A DNA stretch of 57,897 bases from Mesostigma viride (Eukaryota; Streptophyta; Mesostigmatophyceae; Mesostigmatales; Mesostigmataceae), in contig RPFO01002249.1 in the NCBI GenBank assembly GCA_009746045.1, positions 30,001-87,897 of the forward strand, given 5' to 3'. The notes beneath the pieces were generated by a model, which was not told the DNA's origin, did no database searches, and saw only the letters and a program-made list of their open reading frames with translations. Positions 1 to 35,552 of this stretch are shown here, piece by piece (the stretch's first letter is position 1; every line of letters starts with the position of its first letter). The position numbers were made by a program, and so were the translations under genes.

Positions 1-306
1 TAATATAACCAGGCCACCGGTAAGGGAGGGTGCTGTAGGCATTTTGCTGTACTACACTTGGCGTGGTGTAACATTACTGTTGCATTATATAATATAACCA
101 GGCCACCGGTAGTGGAGGGTGCTGTACTCATTTTGCTGTACTACACTTGGCGTGGTGTAACATTACTGTTGCATTATATAATATAACCAGGCCACCGGTA
201 AGCGAGGGTGCTGTACTCATTTTGCTGTACTACACTTGGCGTGGTGTAACATTACTGTTGCATTATATAATATAACCAGGCCACCGGTAAGCGAGGGTGC
301 TGTAGG
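1..306. repeat. 89-bp tandem repeat, about 3.4 copies
   Basis: The block starting TAATATAACCAGGCCACCGG recurs at 1, 90, 179 and 268, so the period is 89 bp. Copies differ at a few positions (for example GTAAGGGAGG, GTAGTGGAGG, GTAAGCGAGG). The array probably continues to the left of the window. No spacer-repeat alternation is seen, so it is not CRISPR-like. Confidence 0.95.
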
Positions 307-399
307 CATGGGACGTATCGATGTACTAGTCTGGTATCATGTGTTGCGCGCGTATGGTACATGTCTGCGCCACGATTACGCGTAGCGTAGACACCAGCA

Positions 400-475
400 G
401 CGGAGCAGCATGTACATCGCAGAGGGGCTGGCGTCAGAGGCTGCACGCATTGGATGTCGGAAACCGGGCCCCTGG
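400..475 (+). pseudogene. Possible vestige of an upstream stomatin-like exon
   Basis: Frame +2 here reads MYIAEGLASEAARI. This resembles the SPFH coiled-coil stretch that normally sits just before the GEAEA motif (pattern xINVAEGxxxxxILASEA), but about five residues are missing in the middle. It lies upstream of the recognisable exons of the same gene at 962-3384. It could be a decayed partial exon copy of the kind seen elsewhere in this window, or chance. No clean splice borders were found. Confidence 0.2.
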
Positions 476-770
476 TGTGTGATCATAGTAGTAGCAGGGT
501 ATTGCAGCGTTGTAATCTTTTACTTAGTAACTACATGCCAGTACTTTGTAATGTATAGAGTCATTATGTCAAACGTTCGTAGGAACTATGCCTCCTGAAA
601 CGCGCCACTGGTGCCCTGCTACAGTATCATCACCGATGAAGTCAGGAAAACTACTGTAGCGTGCCTTTAGTGTCCTGACTGTAGCTTCGTGACTATAGTT
701 TCGTGGCTGTACTCTCCTGACCTACCCTTAACTCTCAACATTGTGGCACGAAAGCTTTTGAGCATAAAAT

Positions 771-885
771 CATGCAGAGGTGAGGCAGAAGTTCAATGTT
801 TGAAGACTGAGGGCTCCTCTCCCTCTGTTTCCTGTATGGTACCGACTGCGCAGGTGAGGCGGAGACCATCCTGACTAAAGCTAGG
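771..885 (+). repeat. Two partial copies of the stomatin exon start
   Basis: About 75 and 190 bp upstream of the real exon acceptor at 962 there are two diverged copies of acceptor plus exon start. At about 771-795 the sequence is ATGCAGAGGTGAGGCAGAAG (GEAEV). At about 846-885 it is GCGCAGGTGAGGCGGAGACC followed by ATCCTGACTAAAG (GEAETILTKA). The real exon reads GEAEAIVAKAEA. The copies soon run into stop codons or lose similarity, so they are not alternative full exons. Confidence 0.75.
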
Positions 886-961
886 TAGCGAACTCTAGCC
901 CTACCCCGCCCTAAACCCTCAAGCTCTTTAACACCATCAACGCATGCAATCGTGCGCGCAG

Positions 962-3384
962 GCGAGGCGGAGGCGATCGTGGCAAAAGCAGAGGCCACCG
1001 CGCGAGGGTTGCTCGCCGTCTCCAACATCCTGTCGTCGCAGGGGGGCGCACAGGTGACGGAGATGACGGCCTCTCGTAGGAACACTACCCTCTGCTAGCG
1101 GCACTGGCTACTTGTAGCAGCACTAGCCTCTGCTAGCGGCACTGGCTACTTGTAGCAGCACTAGCCTCTACTAGGGGCACTGGCCTCTTGCAGCAGCACT
1201 AAACTCTACTAGGAGCACTAGCCTCTACCCTCTTTGTGCATATCAACCAGCTACATCAATAAGTGACGAGGTCATCACAAGAGGGCTGTAGAGGACCAGC
1301 AACTTCAGTGGTTACTAGCCTCTGCTCCAGTATTGATTGCCACCCAGTCAGGTCGGCTCATGGACGCTTTCAAGTAATGGGAAAACAGACTTTTTTTGGG
1401 GGGTAATACTCGAGACAGTGAATGGGGTACCTGTCCTAATAGTGGGCCGGAGTTTTTAGCAACAATTTATACCCGGCAGTCGGCAGACGCTACACCCACA
1501 TTCGATGAGAATAGCGTCTGTTCTTATAGTGACAATTCCTCTTTGCCTGCCTTTCCCTCACCATGTTGTTGTTCGCGTCTCCATCAGCCAAGCTCTCTAA
1601 TGCGCCACCTGGCCGGCACATCTAAACTTATGTTCAGTCACGTGCTTTTAATTAATATATACCTCTGTCTTTATCTCTTTGTCTATACCTCTCTGTCTAT
1701 CTATACCAGGGTAACTATTTGCTGCCTGCCTTGATGATATGCTTCTGTCGTGTTCGTCAATGTAATCTTTCTGTCTCCTTGGTCATCGTCGCGCACTAGC
1801 TTCCTTTCGTCGGCCAGCCTTCCATGTATCGTCCGATATAATTTGGTCAATTATCTATGGATCTGGATGTACTTTTGACATGCCTTTGATATCTTCCGAC
1901 GTTGCTGGGTTGCTGCAAGTTGGTCTCTGTCTGTCCTTTTTATTCTACACAGTTGTTGAATATTCCAGACATGCGCCCTAGCCTCACTGATTTGTACGTT
2001 GTTGTTGGCCTGTGATGCGTGTTTGGCCCTGTGGCGTGTGTATATCGTCCTGCGACGTGTGTCCTGCCATCAGGCGGCCTCCCTGCGCGTCGCGGAGCAG
2101 TATGTCGCCGCCTTCTCGAACATCGCAAAGGAGGTACGCTTTCTGTACAGAGTAGTGGAGTAAGAAGTTAGTGGAAGCTAGTGGCCATGATACGGGTGCT
2201 TCACAATTACTTAATTACTTCACGCGTAGACTGCGTCACGTGAGCGTAGGTCCTCGGTGGGATGGAATTGGATGGGATCCATGACCATCTTGCTTCTAGT
2301 TGCAGGATTGTATAGCACCACAGCCCGAAGCACTACCGACTTTCTGTTCATAGAGTATGACATTCGCGACCGTGACATGGGGTGCTTCACTATGCTCTGC
2401 CCAAGCCCCTCCTTGTGATGCTATCCATTAATTTAGGGTGGCTTGCCAGCGGGACTGTGATTACTTCACGGTGAGGCATGTCCTTTGTTTGTCATGCTGG
2501 CCCGCCACCTTCCCGTTGCCTGTGCTTCCCTCTGGCATCGACCCCTCCCTTTTTTAGTTTCTTCTTTCTGGCGCATCTTCCCTCCTACCAGCTCTGCCGC
2601 TGTACGGTGCAGTCAGTCAGTTTAGTCCCACGCCGGTCATACGCTGCAGTGTCTGAATGAGACAACTTTCATCATGGTAGTCTGTTTAGCAGTCTATCTG
2701 TTCATCGGCCGAGGGTGAAGTGAAGTCAAAGAGTTGAGTTTGATTCCAAGGAAGCAACGTGTGCTCACGCCGACGACACAGACTTGATATGTAGTGTTTG
2801 CTTATTGATGTGCAGTATTGCGAGTCTTATCGTTATGAGTTTCATAGGTCCCCCCGCGATGATGCAAAAGATATGGGGATCGCTTTGCAAAAGCAATTAA
2901 TACTTTCTTCTCGGCGGGTTGAATTGTGGCGCTGCTATGTCATGCATCACAGGGGAACACCATTCTTCTGCCGTCGCACGCGTCCGACCCTGCTGCCATG
3001 GTCGCCCAAGCGCTCGCCATATTCAAGTCAATGTCAGAGAAGGGGCAAAGCGTGCCGCCTGGCAAGCCGACATCGCCAGCCACGGGCGCGGATGGAGACC
3101 GTGGTGATGGCGGTGCGGAGCAAGGACAAGGGAGCGGCGCCAGCTCATTGCTGCCTTCCCATTCACCCACAGGAGCAAGTGATGCGGGCAGCCATTCTGC
3201 CTCAGATGTAGGAGGTGGCAGGCCAGGGTTTGGTGCGGAGACCCAGCAGCTGCCGTCGTCTGGCCTGCGGTCTAGTAGCCAAGGTTTCCGCGCGTCATCG
3301 CCAGAGGGGGGCTATAACTGGCAGGGTGCGGAGCAGGGGGAGTTCAGGCTTGCACCTGGATTTTCTCTCCAAAGGAAAATGTAA
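962..3384 (+). CDS. Stomatin-like protein 2, SPFH family (3' exons)
   Basis: Three exons of a stomatin-like protein 2 gene, usually a mitochondrial inner-membrane scaffold of the SPFH (stomatin/prohibitin) family. Exon a, 962-1053, follows acceptor GCGCAG, is entered in phase 1 and reads GEAEAIVAKAEATARG then ...SSQGGAQ before donor GTGACG. Exon b, 2074-2133, reads AASLRVAEQYVAAFSNIAKE between CATCAG and GTACGC. Exon c, 2953-3384, follows CATCACAG and starts GNTILLPSHASDPAAMVAQA. All junctions are phase-compatible and the order matches the family's C-terminal half. After the conserved part, exon c adds about 110 Gly/Ser-rich residues not typical of the family, ending at TAA 3382-3384. A TGTAA, the usual chlorophyte poly(A) signal, lies at 3549. 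The membrane segment and SPFH core must lie upstream, outside the window or in exons I could not find. Confidence 0.85.
1089..1230. repeat. 38-bp tandem repeat, about 3.7 copies
   Basis: TCTGCTAGCGGCACTGGC and its variants begin at 1091, 1129, 1167 and 1205, a period of 38 bp. The array lies in the stomatin-like intron just after the donor at 1054. Confidence 0.9.
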
Positions 3385-4044
3385 ATGGTGACATTGATAT
3401 GGATGCCACACCATGTACCTGTGCATTTTTCAATGTACATCTTGGTTTTCTCATCATAGGTTTATGTACGTTACTATGTGAGCTTAGCATGGTACTCAGT
3501 AACATCCCGCCGCGCATGGCACGCATTACTTATATTTTCTCATCAAAATGTAAAATTAACATTTAATGTATCAATTTACATGCATGTCCAATTGCCACTT
3601 TATTTATCTGCACCATGGATGCAGCGTGTCAGTTCATCCAGCTCTTCGGTGGACGTACAGGCGCAGGGTACTGATCGAAGTAAGCTCGCTATATGATCGA
3701 TCTGCTTTCTGTGTTTTATGCATATGGGTTGTGGGTCCCTGGGCATGCCTCTGAAAACCCTCAGGCTCCGGGAGAAGCCTTTATATTCTCCTGGCTATCG
3801 GGGGTTAGCATGCAACCTTAATTCCCCCACACCCGTCATCATGGCCAAGCGTACAGTTGTCTTGGATAGTCCGGATGACGCGGAGTTGCTATCTGCGACT
3901 CCAGACCTGGGCGAGTGAGTCGCGTCACTTGCCTTTGGGGTGAAGTATCTATATATATATTAATTAATTATTTAATTAATCTATAGGGATGGCTGCACGG
4001 TTGCCATTAAATTAAAAATTAAATTAAATGATACATGACTCCGT
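3385..4044. other. Non-coding, AT-rich spacer
   Basis: No conserved gene was recognised. Short open frames (for example 3718-3918) have no family resemblance. Runs of TTAATTAA-type sequence occur at 3955-4030. Confidence 0.5.
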
Positions 4045-4155
4045 TGTAACTAGGACCTAGATAGCTTATACCATCCATTCCATCCCATGTTCCCCTCCCA
4101 CTGAGGACTTATGCTCACGTGACGCAGTCACATGTCTATTAATTAATTAATTAGA
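4045..4155 (+). mobile_element. Solo LINE 3' tail
   Basis: The stretch from TGTAACTAGGACCTAGATAG to CACATGTCTATTAATTAATTAA is nearly identical to 45920-46027. There it directly follows the stop of a LINE reverse-transcriptase reading frame and ends in the same (TTAA)n-like tail. This copy is therefore a 5'-truncated insertion of the same LINE family with only the 3' end kept. Imperfect CTCCGTTG / CTCCCGTTG words flank it. Confidence 0.8.
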
Positions 4156-4193
4156 CTCGTGCTCCCGTTGGGGAGTCACGGAACATTAACCCC

Positions 4194-4222
4194 GATGGAT
4201 GGATGGATGGATGGATGGATGG
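4194..4222. repeat. (GATG)n microsatellite
   Basis: About seven GATG units just after the LINE tail. Confidence 0.9.
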
Positions 4223-4435
4223 GTGCAAACAGTCCTACCGGTCTAATCTATCTACATCAGCTACCTACGATCTATCTAACAGCATTCTAACTACAACATC
4301 TATCTAGACAGCCTCACGTTGCCCTGGCCATGGATGTTGCATTAAGAATTTAGCCATGCTATGCCATGCAGAGAGATGCTCTCTGTCGAGAAGCCATGCC
4401 CTAGCTCTTGTATAGCCATGATGATCTTCCCCCAC

Positions 4436-4581
4436 ATGACATACTCCCCCTTAGCTGGGCATAGTGTGAAGATCATGAGGGTGCCGGTGCCCTTGAGGCA
4501 CCTAGAGCAAGTGCTGCTTACATTCCACTCTTGCAGGAAGTAGCCTAGAATGTATTAAAAGCCATATGCCCCTTCTCAGGG
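4436..4581 (+). repeat. Dispersed repeat, copy 1
   Basis: The segment runs from TTAGCTGGGCATAG through GCAGGAAGTAGCCTAGAATG to ATGCCCCTTCTCAGGGATAT. Related copies occur at 5680-5850 and 16090-16270 in the same orientation and at 4614-4780 in inverse orientation. With the last, this copy forms a large imperfect palindrome centred near 4600. Confidence 0.75.
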
Positions 4582-5503
4582 ATATTGAATTGAATTGAAT
4601 TGTAACATAACTCCGTTGGGAGTATATGTAGCACATAGCCCAGAGAAGGGGCACATGGCCTATCATACATTCTAAGCTACTTCCTGCAAGGGTGGGAATG
4701 TAAACAACACTTGCTCTAGGTGCACTAGGGCACCTGCAACACCCAGAGTTTCAGGCAACACCCAGCTAAGGGGAGCCTGTCATAGGTGGGGAAGATCAGC
4801 ACAGCTATACAAAAGCTAGGGCATGGCTTCTCAGCAGGGAGTGACCCCCTGCATGGGCACGGCATAATTAAATAAAGCTAGGTATCATCTGGAGGGTGGC
4901 TCATCATAGGCACACATGTACATGACTAAAAAGGCTCGTCTAGGCTGGTATAGTGCCTGTAGTAGGCAGGCATGTACAAGGCCACTGTCTATCTATTCTA
5001 CACTACTGCTGCTGTATTCCCCTAGGCTGGGGCTGCCGGAGTCGCTGGGGCCGCGGTGGTCGAGGGGGTCGCGTGCCAGGGCTTGTGGCCGACGTAGATG
5101 TCCGCCCCCTTCCAGTACACCGGCTGGCCCGCCTTGGTCTGCCGGAGCTGGAGGTAGGTCGGGCATAGCTCCCGTCGCCGTTGTTGCTGCGCCAGGGTCA
5201 AGTCGTCGTCCACGGTGAAGGGAGTGTTCGCGAGCCGCTTGCGGCGTCTGAGGAACGAAACCTTGTCCGCTGGGCTGTCAAAGATGAGAAGAAGCGGAGG
5301 CGCCCCTGCCTTACCCCGCGCGCGGGGGAGGCGGTGGGCGGTCAGCTTAATCTCACCAAGGAGGCCCATGCGTGCAAGGATTTTGCTCTCAAACGCACGT
5401 GCAAGCTTCTCGGAATTCTCACCTTCCACCAGGTCGAAGTTCTCAGGGATATGTGCTACATATTCTCCCAACGGAGTTATGTTACAATCCAATTCAATTC
5501 AAT
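4582..5503. mobile_element. Inverted-repeat-bounded element with ORF1-like frame
   Basis: The left end TTGAATTGAATTGAATTGTA is followed by ACATAACTCCGTTGGGAG and TATATGTAGCACATA. The right end, at about 5452-5503, is its inverse: TATGTGCTACATATTCTCCC, AACGGAGTTATGTT, ACAATCCAATTCAATTCAAT. The roughly 50-bp terminal inverted repeats suggest a DNA-element-like structure. The interior carries a minus-strand frame (5022-5492) with LINE ORF1 character whose start codon lies inside the right terminal repeat. It could instead be a LINE fragment flanked by two oppositely oriented insertions of the short repeat. The class is uncertain. Confidence 0.5.
5022..5492 (-). CDS. LINE ORF1-like protein fragment (156 aa)
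   Basis: Residues about 65-135 (from RGKAGAPPLLLIFDSPADK through VSFLRRRKRLANTPFTVDDD and QQRRRELCPTYLQLR to YWKGADIYVG) follow the pattern of the RRM plus C-terminal domain of L1-type ORF1 RNA-binding proteins: a basic residue, a hydrophobic strand, K-x-F-L-R-x-R-K-L, a TPF strand, a D-L stretch, RRREL and a closing basic/hydrophobic strand. The first residues (NITPLGEYVAHI) are the translation of the terminal repeat shared by several short elements here, so the N-terminus is not original. A further minus-strand stretch at about 5595-5625 reads KMMDKAKWAQVIEDNE and may be an upstream piece of the same protein. No reverse transcriptase lies nearby. Degenerate. Confidence 0.5.
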   Translation of the reverse strand: MDCNITPLGEYVAHIPENFDLVEGENSEKLARAFESKILARMGLLGEIKLTAHRLPRARGKAGAPPLLLIFDSPADKVSFLRRRKRLANTPFTVDDDLTLAQQQRRRELCPTYLQLRQTKAGQPVYWKGADIYVGHKPWHATPSTTAAPATPAAPA

Positions 5504-5625
5504 TCACGTTGCCCTAGGGGAGCTGGCTGGCGTGCCTCCCACGGGTTTGCACACGCGGGCGCTTCCCCACAGGGGGGGGGCTCGTTGTCCTCTATGACCT
5601 GGGCCCACTTGGCCTTGTCCATCAT

Positions 5626-5857
5626 CTTCGAATTAATTAATGACTCCGTTGGGAGATCATGTAGCACATATTCCTTAGCTGGGTATAGCTTGATAGATCA
5701 TGGGGGTGCAGGTGCCCTGGTGCACCTCGAGCAAGTGTCGTTTACATTCCCACCCTTGCAGGAAGTAGCTTAGAATGTATTAAAAGCCATATGCCCCTTC
5801 TCTGGGATATGTGCTACATTTACTCCCAACAGAGTTATGTTCCTAATTAATCAATTA
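5626..5857. mobile_element. MITE-like inverted-repeat element
   Basis: It begins AATTAATTAATGACTCCGTT and GGGAGATCATGTAGCACATA, and ends with the inverse GATATGTGCTACATTTACTC, CCAACAGAGTTATGTTCC and an AATTAATT-type tail. It is only about 230 bp long and has no coding sequence. It shares terminal sequences with the element at 4582-5503 and the single ends at 12559-12601 and 16215-16270. Confidence 0.6.
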
Positions 5858-7998
5858 ATTAATATTCCTTGCTGGATGGGTGGAGGTGGGCGAAGCCGCG
5901 TAATCGAACTAAGCTAACTCTAAGCTATCTAGTCTAGAAAATCCTAGTACACTACTCAGCAAAACGCCCCTTCCGCTTGGGGGGAGGGGGCTTGCCCACA
6001 GGGGCTGGCGTGTGAGCCTGGACAATCTTAATTCTGCCACCTCTTCTTGTTCTGCATAGCAGATCCAAAGAAGAGAGAGGGAGTGAATGCGGTGTTCAAA
6101 CTGAGCTGGGACCACTAGGTCGGCCAGCAACATCTGGATGTAGTTCATGGCAGGTTGCCATGCGTCCAAGAATAGTTGTCTCACTCACTATGCCATGTTC
6201 AAGCGCAGGGGAGGGGAACAGGGCAGCTAGATGGAGCCAAGGGACAGGAGGGATTGCAACAAACGCGGGAAGTACATGTACGCCTGAATCTCCTATCGAT
6301 ACTACCGCGGCAATTATCCAACTAATGTATCACTGCACAGTGATGTCGGGGACCACTGTGCTAAATCATTCATAAATGATGCAATGCGTACCAATATTGT
6401 CCAGGATTGTACCCAGGACAAGGGCTGGCAACTGCAAAACATAGAACTGATTCCAGGTATAGCAAACAGTTGTAGCCATGGTGTTGCGGACAAAGGCCAT
6501 TCAAATGAGGTAGCCCTTGGAACGTGGCTGTATCGCCGTTGTCTGCCCGGCAAGAGGGCTGGACATGCCATGGTGCTTGCTCTGCCACTGTGTTTAAGCC
6601 TGCATGGCAATGCTCAGCTGCATGCAGGCTCTGATACAATGGTCCTTTTACAGCAGTCAATGCCTCAAGAGAACACCACGAGCGAAAGTCGTGGTGAAAC
6701 AAAAGCTCATGCATTGAAAAATGCCAGTTGCCAACGAAATGGGCCAACATCCATACTACATTCCCCGAAGTTGCAGAATTAAATATAGACAAGGAAAGGT
6801 GCCATTGAAAAACCAGCGAAAAGCTGGCTCTCTGCTCACTTAATACGGAGCTAAAGAGCATTACCTGCTGCTCCCAGGGTGTCGTCCTATCAGGACGGTA
6901 CCCTGCTGGCTACTAGTACTGTGGAGCCCTACCACTAAGGGGTGGACCCGCACAGCACATTACCGGCACAAAATCCTTGGCCATGACGAAAGATAGAGCA
7001 CATGGAAAATCGGAGAAGTCCAGGGTTGGCCCTGCCAGGAGGGCGGTACTGGGTAACTCGCTGGTGCCCATAAGCTCACTCAGACAAGAAGCGATCCCAC
7101 TGGATCCTGGGAACCCCCCACCAGACCCTGGGAACTCCAAACCCAGGGAATCCCAAACCTTGGGAATTCCAAACCCAGTAGGTAGGTTGGTAGGTAGATA
7201 AGTGGGAAACCAGGCCCAGTGGAGGAGCACGCTCCATGCTGCCCCACTAAATCCCCTGGGACATCCACCCCAGTGGGGTGGTGGTGGTGGTGGGGGTTAG
7301 CCCGGGCGCAGCCTAGCAGCCTAGTCAAAGCAGCTGGCAAGGAAAAGCGGCGCGTGCCAGCCCTTGGGGACAGGTTTGCGGAGCTCCAACACCGCTAATG
7401 GCGAATATTCATAGGGAATGTGGCAGCAGCTCACCATGAGCATGAGCATGCTCACACAAACAGCGTCAGTGTTCCGTCCTGGAGGCAGGGGTGTTCCAGC
7501 CTGGAGCAGCCAAACTCGGGCGATGCACTCGGTGAGGTTAGGGTTGGTTTCCGTGCTTGTTGTGCCGTCTAAGATACCCGTTGCACTCGGTGCTGCCCCA
7601 GTAGATCGTCTCCTGGTTGCTGGTCTCTTGATCCCTTGTGTGTTTCTTGACCGCTACTTCCTCCCTCAGAAGCTTTCTTGGCCCTTTCCGGGGCAGCATG
7701 CGCTCGATGCTGCCCCACTAGAGCCGTCTAAGACAAGGCCGCCGCGCTAGGCCTCACGCACCCGCTATTCATAACAGCTCACAGACTGGCAGGTGAGGAC
7801 ACCAGCATCGTTGCCGCCATCACCAGCGCTGCAGCTCTGAACTGCCTATCTGTGCATCGCCGGTTTGTCACCCCCACCATCGCGCCTGCATCATGCCGCC
7901 GCCCCAATCGGGCCGTCCGCTGACAGATCTTGCCCCATGCGGCCCTTCCCTCGGTGTCAAAACTTCTCCCTCATGCGGAGGCGCTCCCCAATGCTAGG
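5858..7998. other. Gene-poor spacer downstream of the formin
   Basis: Several frames are open (for example 6370-6861 minus, 163 codons), but none resembles a known family or has convincing composition. Near 7080-7200 there are CCCTGGGAA/CCCAGGG words and a (GGTA)n-like run. I see nothing else supportable. Confidence 0.5.
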
Positions 7999-32904
<24,906 letters not shown>

Positions 32905-34589
32905 AAGCGCTGTCTAAATATCCCGCTTCTTACCGAAAATGTTCTCGGCTAATTTGAATATCCCAGAGGGCGGCTTTTCTCCTGGGAACACTTGTCGCAC
33001 AATGCTTCCCCAAAAAGCATTCATGCCGGGTAGTGAAGCCAATTGTCAGGCCCATGCGGGGGCAACGCTAAAAATCCGTGAAAAAATATCCAGGTGTGAC
33101 CCATGCATCGACATCCCGAGTAGTTTGTGAGATGTGGCCACTGACGCTGCTCATAGTCAGTTCCTTAATCGGACAGGTAGAGATAGTCTAGTTGTCCATC
33201 GCTTGTATGTCATTTACTCCCTCGCAGCTGGACCAAAACCATACTCCGTGCCATATCCTGGATCGACTTCTGCTCATAGCCAACCTGCATAGCAATGTGC
33301 GTTTGCACTCGGTTTCCCCCACATGCACCAGCTACAACACTCGCGCGGACCCCACTGCATCATCCACAAATAACCGACACTTCGCGAAGGCTTCGCTGGC
33401 ATGCTCGCTCCAAATCATGCATCCCAAGTGCGCGACGGCTGCGTCCTAGGCACGTCCGGTAAGAATGTCACCAGCGCCCTTGATGAGCGATAGTGGCAAA
33501 AGCAAACGAGCTGGCATTTCGACTTTCGAGTTCTGGATACCAGTCGAGGTCCTTCTGCAGAACGCAGGTATTTTCCCGCAGGCCTATTCGAACACGTGCA
33601 GCCTTCCTGTCAACTCGACGCTCTCCAGTGCCTTCGTCTCGCGCTAGCTCCCCCGCACGGAATTTGAAAGCCTGCGTCACCGAGCGTCCAGCAGCATTAG
33701 GCGGGAGTCCGGGCCGTGGTCAACCTTGTGTGCCAGATGGCGTGAGACTAACTATCCTGGGTTAAATGGACTCCGTTCACTAGCACACTCTGTAGCCTCA
33801 AATCCTCATCAATGACCGTCAAATTCGACGAGCAAGCGAGGTGCGGCGCGACGCGGCGCGGTGTGCCATGCCTTTCTCCGCGGTAATGACTCAATTTGTA
33901 GGTGTCAGGCCATTTTTGGCCGCGCAGGAGGCCATTTTTTGCCAAGTCCGGACCCGCTACGGGATTTCAGGCGGCAAAATACGCAAGCCCCACTGGCGCG
34001 CAAATTTACCCGCCTGCTGGCTTAGGTGAAAAGCGCGAATGCAACCTTACAAATTCAGTTTTGCAGTCTGCGGGCTGCGGTACATAAGAATCCACGACCA
34101 TGTAGGGTCTGTTACGGTAATTGAGACATCTTGCCGGAAATTACCACCATCATGCCGAATGCACCACTGAAGGGCAAAGACAAGGTCGTTGAGGCCACAG
34201 GCAGTCTCGCTGCCTGCACTATGACTGTGGCCTCCATGCTGTTATTATCATTGTTTACATGCAGGCCGTTGACAGTAAATGAAGCTCAGTTCCCTCACGA
34301 CTGTTCCCATGTTTTGTCACAATCAAACGTGAAGCCGGCTGGCAATTAAGTAACCTGCCAAAAAGAGAGCCGAAGTCAGAGGGTTAAACCACACATTTGT
34401 AGTATAAAACGCAAGCACCGCGTGTTTTGCAGCCCGCCTTTGTCCAAAATATCTGGCCTGGAAAATGGACTTTGGCCGGCTTTGACGCTGCAGCTGGATC
34501 GGGCTTGACGAGAGCTGTCGAATGCCGTATAGAAGTCCGTCAGAGGAGGAGGTGGTGGGCTGCTAGCCTAATTCTACCGTTAAGTTGCG

Positions 34590-34647
34590 TTCCCGCGTTA
34601 AGTTGCGGCGCCAAGTTTTAGGGGGCGATCGCAACTTAACGCGGGAA
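34590..34647. repeat. Perfect 18-bp inverted repeat, 22-bp loop
   Basis: TTCCCGCGTTAAGTTGCG at 34590-34607 and its exact complement CGCAACTTAACGCGGGAA at 34630-34647. A further partial TTAAGTTGCG lies at 34580. It could be a transposon end pair or a hairpin. Confidence 0.9.
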
Positions 34648-34679
34648 TGACTGTATATCGATGTGCACATGTGGTTTGG

Positions 34680-34711
34680 CTAAGCTTAGCCGCCTAGCGG
34701 CTAAGCTTAGG
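34680..34711. repeat. Near-perfect palindrome with TAAGCTTAGCCGC arms
   Basis: TAAGCTTAGCCGC, then CTA, then GCGGCTAAGCTTA: arms of 13 bp around a 3-bp centre. Confidence 0.85.
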
Positions 34712-35552
34712 TAAGGTTTACGAAACATTTCAAACTTTTCATTAAAATTATATTAAAATATTTAAGCGCGACGCACAGCGTCTCCACTGACATTTTTCTA
34801 CCTACAAAAGTCATACAATGTTAAGAATGATTCTGGCGCTGTCACAAGGTCCGGCCGGCGACTAGGTCCGGCCGGCGACTTGCGCCGGAAATGCGCGGAC
34901 TACACAAATTAATTTGGCACACGGCCACGGCCAGGCTGTTTGGGATCATAAAAAGACTTTCCTCACGTGACTTAGTGTTTTCCTGTTGACATCATCAAAG
35001 AGACAACCAGCGCAGGCCAGAAATCGGGAGAATCCGGACCATGGTAGCTCGAGCCTGCCGTTATCTTTTCCGCGTTTTCGAGTCGTTCAGGATGATGAAG
35101 ATGAATGGTGCTGGAAATGTGTATCCTTGTGCATTGAAATTATGGCTGGCTTACGTGTGGAGCGGCTAGATGACCTAGACGGTGGGGCCGGAAACAGCAT
35201 GCTTGATCAGGGCGTGTGTTTCTAGCCTAACTGGCCGGGAGTGTCTAGTGGTGAGCACCAGTTGCTGCGATCGCTCTCCCACCATTTACGAGGAAATACC
35301 CGCAAATGGAAAACCACTGAAAAGGTCTAGCTAGTCAGTCATCACGTTAGCCATGCCATGATTCCAAACGTCCAAGAACTGCACACGGTGCAAAGGCAAA
35401 AAGCCGGAGGACAGCACTTTCAAATGTGCGGCGGGAACCAAAAGCCCGCGGATGCCAGAAAACATCGTGTTGCGGCAGCGACGCGACGATGTGGACAACG
35501 AATCCAGTGCCAAGCTCGGAACGGCCGCAAAGGAGATCTGGCATCACAGGGT

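Larger units (their letters stand above)
32905..35552. other. Spacer between formin and Penelope-like element
   Basis: No gene was recognised. Open frames are short and unconvincing. It contains a CCGGCCGGCGACT direct duplication (about 34852-34884) and the two hairpins listed separately. The formin promoter should lie just right of about 32.9 kb, but I see no recognisable core element. Confidence 0.45.

Noticed and set aside
1-306. CRISPR-like or attachment-site array
   Set aside because: Direct head-to-tail 89-bp repeats with no unique spacers in a eukaryotic context.
6370-6861. 163-codon minus-strand frame
   Set aside because: Rich in His, Cys and Trp, with no known motif; overlapped by equally open frames on the other strand.
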